Under the pieces are notes generated by a model, which made no database searches, was not told where the DNA came from, and saw only the letters and a program-made list of their open reading frames with translations. The position numbers were made by a program, and so were the translations under genes. 8,848 nucleotides of DNA, from positions 1 to 8,848 of the forward strand of contig JAUXJK010000060.1 in the NCBI GenBank assembly GCA_030624785.1. Reading direction: 5' to 3'. Below, in pieces: positions 1 through 6,339 of this stretch. Position 1 is the first letter of the stretch. Every line of letters starts with the position of its first letter. Source of the stretch: Actinomycetes bacterium. GTDB lineage: Bacteria > Actinomycetota > Thermoleophilia > Gaiellales > Gaiellaceae.

Positions 1-843
1 CTTGGATGCTTTGGCCTGACCGAGCCAGGCGCCGGGTCTGACGTTGTCGCGATGCAGTCCACAGCTGTCGAGAAGGATGGCGTCTTCATTCTCAACGGAC
101 AAAAGACGTGGATCTCATTCGCAAGCGTCGCCGACACGGCGCTCATATTCGCCAAGACCGACACCGAGGCCGGTCACAAGGGCATTACTGCCTTCCTGAT
201 CGAGCGGGAGTGGCCAGGCGTCACAACCCGAGATATCGAGGGCAAGCTGGGCGCGTGGGCTGGCTCAACCGGCGAGATCTTCATGGAGAACGTCGAGGTG
301 CCCGCAGAGAACGTCATCGGAAACGTGGGCCAAGGCTTCGAGATCGCAATGCACTCGCTCGACCAGGGCAGGTTCACGGTTGCAGCGGGAGCCTGCGGCG
401 TTATTAGTGCCTGCCTTGAGAAATCGACCGCCTACGCCAAAGTGCGTGAGACCTTCGGCGAGCAGATCGGCAAATATCAGTTCGTCCAGGACATGATCGC
501 CCAGATGGTGCTCGGCTACGAAACGTCCAAGCTTCTGGTACTACAGGCCGCCGCGATGAAGGACCGTGGAGTGCGGAACTCGCGGGAGACGGGGCTAGCC
601 AAGTGGCATGCCACCGAGGAAGCCTTCAAGGCAGCGAATCTCGCCATCCAGATCCACGGCGCCTACGGATACTCGGCCGAGTACGGCATCGAACGCTACT
701 TCCGCAACGCTCGCGCGCCGATCCTCTATGAGGGGACAACACAGATTCACAAGATGCTCCAGGCCGAGCACGCCCTGGGCTACCGCCAGCTCAACGGACG
801 CGGTGGAGAGATGTCTCCGGTTGTGTCCTGGGAACCGGCGTAG
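1..843 (+). CDS. Acyl-CoA dehydrogenase, C-terminal ~280 residues (5' end outside window)
   Basis: FAD-dependent alpha,beta-dehydrogenation of an acyl-CoA, with electrons normally passed to ETF; cytosolic. Frame 1 is open from the first base, so the apparent ATG at 52 is internal. The visible part begins in the family signature LTEPGAGSD (visible residues 6-14), followed by KTWIS around residue 37, both lining the flavin site. The C-terminal helical domain has RETFGEQIGKYQ (about residues 150-161), the GAYGY turn and YEGTTQI; the Glu in YEGT (visible residue 244, codon 730-732) aligns with the catalytic base of medium- and short-chain members (Glu376 of human MCAD). Against a usual length near 380, about 100 N-terminal residues are missing. 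The tail LGYR occurs in several subfamilies, so substrate chain length cannot be assigned. The family is certain; the specific substrate is unknown. Confidence 0.95.
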   Translation, partial: LGCFGLTEPGAGSDVVAMQSTAVEKDGVFILNGQKTWISFASVADTALIFAKTDTEAGHKGITAFLIEREWPGVTTRDIEGKLGAWAGSTGEIFMENVEVPAENVIGNVGQGFEIAMHSLDQGRFTVAAGACGVISACLEKSTAYAKVRETFGEQIGKYQFVQDMIAQMVLGYETSKLLVLQAAAMKDRGVRNSRETGLAKWHATEEAFKAANLAIQIHGAYGYSAEYGIERYFRNARAPILYEGTTQIHKMLQAEHALGYRQLNGRGGEMSPVVSWEPA

Positions 844-870
844 CGCTACCACCGCAGCTAGCTTAGGCGC

Positions 871-1221
871 ATGGCCAAGCGGCGAAAGAAGAGGCGTCGA
901 CGGCCGCAGAGCCATGAGACTCCGCGCCTGCGCCTAACAAACACGAGCGGCGTGGCCGACGACCCAGACCGCGCGGCAGTTCTCGAGCAGCTGCCGGCAT
1001 GGGCTCGATTTCTTCGTACACGTCAGGGCGTCGTCGTCGGCGTTGCCCTCGTCGGCGGGATCATCGCGTTCAATGTGTTGGGCCGCGTCGCAGGACCCGC
1101 CACAGCGGGCGCGATCTTGATCGGAATCGGCCTGGCTATGCGACGCGCCGACATGCGGGAGCGGCGCGTGCGAGAGAGGCTAGCCCAGGCGCCCGAGGCG
1201 AGCACCTCGGCGAGAACCTAG
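871..1221 (+). CDS. Small polybasic protein with two predicted membrane segments, unknown function
   Basis: 116 residues, family not recognised. Residues 3-11 form a dense basic cluster (KRRKKRRRR). A polar linker runs to about 50. Two hydrophobic stretches follow, about 53-70 (GVVVGVALVGGIIAFNVLG) and 74-90 (glycine/alanine-rich, ending LAM). A basic, probably cytosolic tail RRADMRERRVRER closes the protein. The two segments with a short GRVAGP turn suggest a hairpin with both ends in the cytosol; this is inferred from hydrophobicity and positive-inside charge only. The ATG at 871 has a weak AGG four bases upstream and lies 27 bases after the acyl-CoA dehydrogenase stop, so read-through co-transcription is likely. 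The stop overlaps the stop of the opposing SDR gene. It is probably a real gene: start, length and membrane pattern are coherent, and the opposing gene ends exactly here. Confidence 0.72.
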   Translation: MAKRRKKRRRRPQSHETPRLRLTNTSGVADDPDRAAVLEQLPAWARFLRTRQGVVVGVALVGGIIAFNVLGRVAGPATAGAILIGIGLAMRRADMRERRVRERLAQAPEASTSART

Positions 1222-1973
1222 AGCAGCAAGCGACCGCCGTCTACGACGAGCGACTGGCCCGTCATGAACTCGCTCGCATCGGAAGCGAGAAACACGAGCG
1301 CTCCCATGAGATCCCTGGGCTGCTGATATCGCTTGATCGACTGTTGCTCAATGACTGGCCCGTCAGCGCCCGGGAAGAGCGTCATCACGGTGTCCGTTGC
1401 GACCTGGCTCGGAACGATGCAGTTCACGTTGATGCCATCCTCAGCGAGCTCACGCGAAAGCGAGTGAGTAAAGCCGGCGATCGCTGCCTTCGACGCCGAA
1501 TAGTGCAGCAGCCCTGGGGCTCCGAGACCAGGAATCACACTGCCGATATTGATGATGCGGCGAGCGTCAGAGGCGCGACGCAGGTGTTTCAGCGCGCCGC
1601 GTGTCGTGAGGAATGTGCCACGCGCATTGACTGCGAAGACCTCGTCCCACTGCTCCACCGTGATGTCGTCGATCGTGCCTGCTGGATATATCCCGGCGTT
1701 GTTGAACAACACGTTGAGGCCACGCTCGGCCGTAAAGGAGTCGACGACCTCGAAAAGGCCACCGACCGAGTCCTCATCGGCGACGTCAGCCTGGGCGATC
1801 ACGGCCCGCCGCCCAAGACGTTCGATCTCTGCGGCTACCTCTGACGCCGCAGCAGCTTCTGCCCGGTAGTGGACGATGACGTCCGCGCCCTCCTTCGCGA
1901 AGGAGATACACGCCTCACGACCTATTCCACGCGACCCACCGGTCACAAGAACGGTTCTGTCAGCCAACTGCAC
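1218..1973 (-). CDS. SDR family oxidoreductase, FabG-like
   Basis: Classical short-chain dehydrogenase/reductase of 251 residues: NAD(P)(H)-dependent oxidation of an alcohol or reduction of a ketone. Visible motifs in order: cofactor loop TGGSRGIG (11-18), Asp63 for the adenine ring, NNAG (91-94), Asn116, Ser145, and the catalytic pair Tyr158/Lys162 in YSASK, then the C-terminal FMTGQSLVVDGG. Arg15 and Arg37 at the end of strand beta-2 are the kind of basic residues that favour NADP(H). The start is GTG at 1971-1973; the in-frame TAG at 1983-1985 allows no farther upstream start. No Shine-Dalgarno is visible, but a TAGACT hexamer lies six bases before the start (see separate entry). It is divergent from bioA across 30 bases. 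FabG is only a resemblance; many catabolic dehydrogenases look the same, so the substrate is not assigned. Confidence 0.93.
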   Translation of the reverse strand: MQLADRTVLVTGGSRGIGREACISFAKEGADVIVHYRAEAAAASEVAAEIERLGRRAVIAQADVADEDSVGGLFEVVDSFTAERGLNVLFNNAGIYPAGTIDDITVEQWDEVFAVNARGTFLTTRGALKHLRRASDARRIINIGSVIPGLGAPGLLHYSASKAAIAGFTHSLSRELAEDGINVNCIVPSQVATDTVMTLFPGADGPVIEQQSIKRYQQPRDLMGALVFLASDASEFMTGQSLVVDGGRLLL

Positions 1974-1979
1974 AGCGCG

Positions 1980-1985
1980 AGTCTA
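1980..1985 (-). promoter_or_regulatory. Candidate -10 element for a leaderless SDR transcript
   Basis: Read on the minus strand, TAGACT fits the TANNNT -10 pattern common in actinobacteria and is followed by six bases and then the GTG start of the SDR gene. That spacing would place the transcript start at or next to the start codon. It agrees with the absence of any Shine-Dalgarno. A TTGACT hexamer (2007-2012, minus strand) lies 21 bases upstream, too far for a good -35, so the -35 is unconvincing. Part of the -10 is also a stop codon (TAG) in the SDR frame. Inference only. Confidence 0.35.
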
Positions 1986-1990
1986 GGCGC

Positions 1991-1998
1991 AAGGTGAT
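1991..1998 (+). promoter_or_regulatory. Strong Shine-Dalgarno that selects the TTG start of bioA
   Basis: AAGGTGAT contains a seven-base match (AGGTGAT) to the 16S anti-Shine-Dalgarno complement GGAGGTGAT, allowing for one missing G. It sits a few bases before TTG at 2004-2006. The next candidates, GTG 2016 and ATG 2019, would lie about 17-20 bases away, too far. This decides the TTG start. Confidence 0.7.
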
Positions 1999-2003
1999 AC
2001 TGG

Positions 2004-3368
2004 TTGAGTCAAGACGTGATGAATCCAGACATTCCACCCAGCGATAGCACCACCGCTCCACCGAGCTCGTCGGCCACAGCCTGGGCGGCCCGCGACCAGA
2101 ACCGTGTCTGGCACGGCTTCACTCAGATGGCAACGTACGCCGCTAGCCGGCCAGTGATCGTCGAGCGCGCCGAGGGCAACTGGCTCGTTGATGTCGAGGG
2201 ACGTCGCTACCTCGACGCGATCTCGTCTGTGTGGGTCAACACGCTGGGGCACGCGGTGCCCGAGCTCGACCAGGCTGTCCGTGAGCAACTCGACAGGGTC
2301 GCTCATTCGACCATGCTCGGAAACGGCAACCGCGTAGTCATCGAACTTGCCGAGGCGCTCGCGCCCTTGGTGCCGGTTGACGACCCGCACTTTCTCTTCG
2401 CGTCCGACGGCGCAGCCTCTGTAGAACAGGCAGCCAAGATCGCGTTCCAGTACTGGGTCAATCGGGGAGTCAACGGGCGAACGAAGTTCCTGTCGATCGG
2501 CGGTGCCTATCACGGCGACACCATCGGCTCGCTCTCTCTTGGAGCCGACGGATTCGGCTCGGACATCTTCGACGATCTGCGATTCCAGGTCGTGCGTGCT
2601 CCGGGGTATGAAGACGCGGCGTGGGCCGACACTGCAGCTGCGCTCGTCCATGATCATCAGGGCGAGCTCGCGGCCGCGATCATCGAACCGCTCGTCCAGG
2701 GAGCGGCCGGAATACGTACCGCCGAGCCGGGGTCCGCCTCCGCGCTCGCCGACGCCTGCGCCCAACATGGAGTCCTGCTGATCTGTGACGAAGTAGCCAC
2801 GGGATTCGGACGGACAGGCACATTGTTCGCATCCGAGCAATGTCAGATCACGCCCGATCTGCTGTGCCTCGGCAAGGGAATCACGGGCGGGTACCTTCCC
2901 ATGTCCGCGACAGTGGCAGCTGGTCACGTGTACGCCACATTTCTGGGAGCGGATCTGGGCCCGGAAACCCTCTACCACGGGCATTCATATGGCGGTAACG
3001 CGCTGGCTGCAGCCGTAGCGCTCCGACACCTCGAGCTCATCCAGAAGCCGAAGGTGCTTGCGAACGCTCGCGCGCGCGGCGCCGAGTTGGCCGAGCTCCT
3101 TGCGAAACGGATCGCCCGTGCGCCCGGGGTCGTCGATGTCCGCTCAATCGGGCTACTTGCGGGCATCGAGCTCTCAGAGAACCTCCACGAGCTGACGGCG
3201 CGCCGTGTCTGCGCCGCAACGGTAGAGCAGGGTGTTCTGGTCAGATCCATCGGCAATGTGGTCACCGTGGTGCCGCCACTGTCGATAACGTCTCCCGAAC
3301 TAGAACTGATCGTGGGCGCGCTCGAGCGATCCTTGACCGAGACCGTGAACGGAGAGATGGCAACGTGA
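2004..3368 (+). CDS. bioA: DAPA synthase: 7,8-diaminononanoate aminotransferase BioA
   Basis: PLP-dependent class III aminotransferase converting KAPA to 7,8-diaminononanoate, the second late step of biotin synthesis. Of 454 residues, about the first 33 are a Ser/Thr/Pro/Ala-rich extension. The BioA hallmark WHGFTQM follows at 36-42, then SSVWVN (74-79), the PLP-contacting YHGDT (169-173), DEVATGFGR (262-270, Asp262 for the pyridine nitrogen), the Schiff-base lysine Lys291 in GKGITGGYLP, and YHGHSYGGN (324-332). The TTG start is chosen for its strong Shine-Dalgarno; ATG 2019 is the fallback and would remove five residues. FTQM, AHSTMLG, GKGITGGYLP and GHSYGGN match my recollection of Bacillus subtilis BioA rather than the E. 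coli or Mycobacterium form, where the last motif reads GPTFM. First gene of the operon; it ends in a four-base overlap with bioB. Its promoter must lie in the 30-base gap or inside the divergent SDR gene. Confidence 0.95.
   Translation: MSQDVMNPDIPPSDSTTAPPSSSATAWAARDQNRVWHGFTQMATYAASRPVIVERAEGNWLVDVEGRRYLDAISSVWVNTLGHAVPELDQAVREQLDRVAHSTMLGNGNRVVIELAEALAPLVPVDDPHFLFASDGAASVEQAAKIAFQYWVNRGVNGRTKFLSIGGAYHGDTIGSLSLGADGFGSDIFDDLRFQVVRAPGYEDAAWADTAAALVHDHQGELAAAIIEPLVQGAAGIRTAEPGSASALADACAQHGVLLICDEVATGFGRTGTLFASEQCQITPDLLCLGKGITGGYLPMSATVAAGHVYATFLGADLGPETLYHGHSYGGNALAAAVALRHLELIQKPKVLANARARGAELAELLAKRIARAPGVVDVRSIGLLAGIELSENLHELTARRVCAATVEQGVLVRSIGNVVTVVPPLSITSPELELIVGALERSLTETVNGEMAT
3351..3356 (+). 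promoter_or_regulatory. Shine-Dalgarno of bioB inside the 3' end of bioA
   Basis: GGAGAG lies eight bases before GTG 3365-3367, within the last codons of bioA. It supports the GTG start, whose last two bases begin the bioA stop in the overlap GTGA. Confidence 0.65.
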
Positions 3369-4432
3369 CAACTGCAACGACCGGGACAGAGAGCCGATGG
3401 CACGAGCTCGCCGAGCGGGTACTCAGCGGCGAAGACGCCTCTGCGAATGATGCACGCGCGGTACTTGCCGCACCCAATGTTGAGCTACTCGACGTCATGG
3501 CTGCCGCCTACCGGGTTCGGCATCACTACTTCGGTGACAGTGTGAAGCTCAACTACCTGATCAATGCGAAGAGCGGCATCTGCCCCGAGGACTGTCACTA
3601 CTGCTCCCAATCTCGCATCTCGTCCGCTGAGATCGATCGTTACCCGATGCTCAGCGCCGACGAGATAGCCGCACGCGCAGAACGCGCAGTTGAGCTGCGC
3701 GCGTCGACGTGCTGCATCGTCACAGCGGCGAGGCGGCCATCGGCGCGTGAACTGCGCGAGGTCTCAGATGCCGTGCGCCAGGTCAAGGAGAAACATCCCG
3801 AACTCAAAATCTGCGCCTGCATGGGTCTTCTCGACGATGACGAGGCCGCCACGCTGCGCGCCGCCGGCGTCGATCGCTACAACCACAATCTCAACACCGC
3901 GGAGAGTCACTACGAGGACATCTGCACCACGCACACCTACGCCGACCGCGTCGAGACAGTCGACGCGGTAGCTCGGTCGGGTATCTCGCCCTGCTCGGGC
4001 GTGATTGTCGGCATGGGTGAATCCGACGACGAACTCGTTCACGTCGCGCTCGAGCTCAGACAGCTAAAGGTCGACTCGATCCCGGTGAACTTCTTGATTC
4101 CAATCGAGGGCACTCCGCTGCACGACAGACCCGCGAGGATCGACCCGCGGGTCGCCCTACGCGTTCTCGCGATGTACCGATTCGGATGTCCCGACCGAGA
4201 GATTCGGCTGTCCGCCGGTCGCGAGGTTCACTTCGGCACACTTCAACCACTCGGCCTCTACGCCGCCAACGCAATCTTCGTAGCCGACTACCTCACGGAA
4301 CAGGGCCAGGCGCCGGAACAGGACTGGCAGATGATCGAGGACCTCGGCTTTTCCGTCGAACCGCTCGGCGGCCCGATGGGTTCGACGCGACCATCCGAGC
4401 ACACGGTCGCCTCCGAGGCGACCATCACCTGA
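3365..4432 (+). CDS. bioB: Biotin synthase BioB (radical SAM)
   Basis: Radical-SAM enzyme that inserts sulfur into dethiobiotin to give biotin; cytosolic, usually a homodimer with one [4Fe-4S] and one [2Fe-2S] cluster. The 355-residue protein carries CPEDCHYC (73-80), giving the CxxxCxxC ligands Cys73, Cys77 and Cys80. The [2Fe-2S] ligands corresponding to E. coli Cys97, Cys128, Cys188 and Arg260 appear to be present: Cys116 or Cys117 in STCCIV, Cys152 in ACMGLL, Cys210 in PCSGVIVGMGE, and an Arg in RLSAGRE (281-287). YNHNLNT (172-178) is the expected substrate/SAM strand. Length is slightly above the E. coli enzyme because of a C-terminal extension after about 335. GTG start overlapping the bioA stop suggests translational coupling. 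All key residues are intact, so it should be active. Assignment is essentially certain. Confidence 0.98.
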   Translation: MTTATTGTESRWHELAERVLSGEDASANDARAVLAAPNVELLDVMAAAYRVRHHYFGDSVKLNYLINAKSGICPEDCHYCSQSRISSAEIDRYPMLSADEIAARAERAVELRASTCCIVTAARRPSARELREVSDAVRQVKEKHPELKICACMGLLDDDEAATLRAAGVDRYNHNLNTAESHYEDICTTHTYADRVETVDAVARSGISPCSGVIVGMGESDDELVHVALELRQLKVDSIPVNFLIPIEGTPLHDRPARIDPRVALRVLAMYRFGCPDREIRLSAGREVHFGTLQPLGLYAANAIFVADYLTEQGQAPEQDWQMIEDLGFSVEPLGGPMGSTRPSEHTVASEATIT

Positions 4433-4434
4433 GC

Positions 4435-5148
4435 GTGAACCGCTGCAGCGGCTTCTTCGTTGCGGCGACGGATACCGGTGTCGGCAAGACTGTCGTGACC
4501 GCTGCCATGGCGCTCGCCCTTCGCGAGCGAGGGCAATCCGTCGGTGTGTTCAAGCCCGTCCAGAGTGGCTTCGACCGTGACGACCCGGATGGAGACACGA
4601 TGCTGCTTCGACGCTGGCTCGAGCTCGACGTGACGCCCGAGTCTCTCAACATGGCCGCCTTCGGCAAGCCTCTGGCACCGCTCGTTGCCGCGCGCCTTGC
4701 GGGCGAGGAGATCACACTCGGCCCCATCGTCGAGCGGTCACAACAGCTCTCGAAGCAGTACGACGCGGTGCTCGTTGAGGGAGCCGGCGGCCTGCTTGTT
4801 CCGGTTGGCGAAACCTGGACGATCGCTGATCTCGCGATCGCCCTCGGCTACCCACTCGTCATCGTGGCGCGCGCCGCTCTCGGGACGGTCAACCACACGC
4901 TCCTGACGGTGAGAGTCGCCCGCTCTCTCGGCTTGCACGTGGCTGCCGTCGTGTTGAACGCAAGCTCGGGAGCCGACGAGGCGAGCAATGCGTCAAACCA
5001 CGAGCTGATCGCGGAGTTCGGTGATGTCGATGTGCTCGGCCCTCTCCCCTGGCTCGGCGATCGAGTCGACGGAGACGCTATTAGGAGCCGGCTCGTCCCA
5101 TTGCTAGACGCTGCCCGTCTAGACGCGCTAGCCGGGTCGGCACGATGA
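4435..5148 (+). CDS. bioD: Dethiobiotin synthetase BioD
   Basis: ATP-dependent carboxylase that forms the ureido ring of dethiobiotin from 7,8-diaminononanoate and CO2; cytosolic homodimer. The open frame extends back to 4186 inside bioB, but the true start is GTG 4435, two bases after the bioB stop. This places the P-loop at residues 12-19 (TDTGVGKT), as in E. coli BioD, and gives 237 residues, the normal length. Other expected motifs are FKPVQSG (39-45, with Lys40 and the Ser/Gly pair for substrate), the Mg-binding Glu115 in VEGAGGLLVP, and ALGTVNHTLLT (148-158). I see no Shine-Dalgarno at useful distance (a GAGG at 4415-4418 is too far), so translation probably depends on coupling to bioB. 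Its stop overlaps the bioF ATG as ATGA. No missing residue noticed. Confidence 0.96.
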   Translation: MNRCSGFFVAATDTGVGKTVVTAAMALALRERGQSVGVFKPVQSGFDRDDPDGDTMLLRRWLELDVTPESLNMAAFGKPLAPLVAARLAGEEITLGPIVERSQQLSKQYDAVLVEGAGGLLVPVGETWTIADLAIALGYPLVIVARAALGTVNHTLLTVRVARSLGLHVAAVVLNASSGADEASNASNHELIAEFGDVDVLGPLPWLGDRVDGDAIRSRLVPLLDAARLDALAGSAR

Positions 5149-6320
5149 GCGGCTGGAACGACTGGCTCCGCGCTCAGGACGCCGCGCGAGAGCAGGCAGC
5201 CCTCGAGCGCTCGATCGCGGTGACAGACGACGCGCCCCACCCCTGGGCGATGCGCGACGGGCGGCGCATGCTGAACCTCTCGTCCAACAACTACCTCGGT
5301 CTCGCAGAACACCCAGAACTTCTTGAGGCCGCGGCAAGCGGCGCGGCACGGGGGGCTGGAGCCGGCTCCTCACGACTGGTCGCCGGAAGTGACACCGCCT
5401 ACCGCGCCCTCGAGGAGAAACTCGCGGCGTTCAAAGGCACGGAACGGGCGCTCGTGTTCGGGAGCGGCTACCTCGCGAATATCGGAACACTCACGAGCCT
5501 CCTCGATCGCTCCTGCGGCGTCGTAAGCGACTCGCTCAACCATGCGAGCATCATCGATGGCGTCCGGCTCTCGCGCGCGACCGTGTATCGCTACGGCCAC
5601 GCGGACATCAACGATCTCGAAGCGCAGCTCCGCGCAGCAAGTGCCGCCAGCCACGAGCGAGTGCTGATCGTCACCGACTCGGTCTTCAGCATGGACGGAG
5701 ACGTCGCACCGCTCGCCGACATCATCGCACTGAAGCACGCACACGGGGCCGCGTTGATGATCGACGAAGCCCACGGCACCGGCGTGTTTGGGCCGAACGG
5801 GGCCGGCTATGCACACGACCTTGGAGTAGACGAGCACGTCGACATTCACCTGGGAACATTCTCAAAGGCCTTTGGCGCCTACGGCGGCTATGTCGCCGCT
5901 TCGGATTCGTGGATCCGCCAGCTCGTGAACACGAGTCGTACTCTCACCTATTCAACGGGCCTTCCCCCGGCGTTGATCGAGACGATCGATGTGGCCCTTG
6001 AGCTCGTCGCGGCTTCTCATCCCCAAAGGGCGGCGCTGCGTTCGAAGGCCGCTCGATTTCGGGCAACGCTGCAGGGTGCCCAACTCGATACGGGCTTGTC
6101 ATCAACTCAGATCATCCCGCTACTCGTCGGCAGGAGCGACAGGACATTGCGGCTCGCAGAGCGCCTACGCACGCGGGGGCTGCTCGCGCACGCGATTCGC
6201 CCGCCCACCGTCGCGGAGGGAACAGCACGGATTCGCTTCTCGCTACTCGCCTCACACTCGGACGACAGCCTGGCAGAAGCCGCTCGGGCGATCATCGAGG
6301 AGACCGAGGCGCTCGACTAA
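5145..6320 (+). CDS. bioF: 8-amino-7-oxononanoate (KAPA) synthase BioF
   Basis: PLP-dependent alpha-oxoamine synthase condensing a pimeloyl thioester with L-alanine, with loss of CO2, to give KAPA, the first of the four late biotin steps. The 391 residues include SNNYLGL (47-53), the GSGYLAN turn (106-112), NHAS with His133 stacking on PLP, DEAHGTGVFG (207-216, with Asp207 and His210), and Schiff-base lysine Lys241 in GTFSKAFGAYGG. Relatives with the same fold (glycine C-acetyltransferase Kbl, ALA synthase, serine palmitoyltransferase) cannot be excluded from the sequence alone, but position as last gene of bioABDF and normal length make BioF very likely. ATG start in a four-base overlap with bioD and no strong Shine-Dalgarno: coupled translation. 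The operon encodes the late steps in an order unlike the order of reaction (BioF, BioA, BioD, BioB). Confidence 0.96.
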   Translation: MSGWNDWLRAQDAAREQAALERSIAVTDDAPHPWAMRDGRRMLNLSSNNYLGLAEHPELLEAAASGAARGAGAGSSRLVAGSDTAYRALEEKLAAFKGTERALVFGSGYLANIGTLTSLLDRSCGVVSDSLNHASIIDGVRLSRATVYRYGHADINDLEAQLRAASAASHERVLIVTDSVFSMDGDVAPLADIIALKHAHGAALMIDEAHGTGVFGPNGAGYAHDLGVDEHVDIHLGTFSKAFGAYGGYVAASDSWIRQLVNTSRTLTYSTGLPPALIETIDVALELVAASHPQRAALRSKAARFRATLQGAQLDTGLSSTQIIPLLVGRSDRTLRLAERLRTRGLLAHAIRPPTVAEGTARIRFSLLASHSDDSLAEAARAIIEETEALD

Positions 6321-6339
6321 GCGCGAGCGACTCAGAGTC
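6310..6339. terminator. Possible weak hairpins at the bioF / SIS convergent junction
   Basis: Only 11 bases separate the two stop codons. Two short dyads span them: CGCTCG (6310-6315) with CGAGCG (6324-6329), and GACTC (6329-6333) with GAGTC (6335-6339). Neither is followed by a T run on either strand, and they share base 6329 so cannot both form fully. They could be a weak bidirectional termination site or chance in GC-rich DNA. Confidence 0.22.

Noticed and set aside
999..1844. 281-codon open plus-strand frame across the SDR gene
   Set aside because: Shadow of the minus-strand SDR, with Arg/His/Asp-rich composition and no motif. It also overlaps the small membrane gene in another frame.
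1948..1958. AGAAC-G-GTTCT inverted repeat near the bioA/SDR start region, considered as an operator
   Set aside because: Five-base arms inside SDR codons for a conserved cofactor-binding strand; such a dyad is expected by chance and does not match a biotin operator I can recall.
1900..2003. Search for a BirA or BioQ type biotin operator upstream of bioA
   Set aside because: No long AT-rich dyad with GTTAAC/TGTTA-like arms or TGAAC-type palindrome found. Absence here does not exclude another regulator.
1983..2984. 333-codon open frame antisense to bioA
   Set aside because: Lies entirely opposite an unmistakable bioA. Its composition (many Arg, Gly, Cys, Val without hydrophobic core patterning) is typical of an antisense frame in GC-rich DNA, and it has no recognisable motif.
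4186..4434. Upstream extension of bioD into bioB
   Set aside because: Arg-rich out-of-frame reading of bioB. Starting at GTG 4435 puts the P-loop at the normal N-terminal position and gives the normal BioD length.
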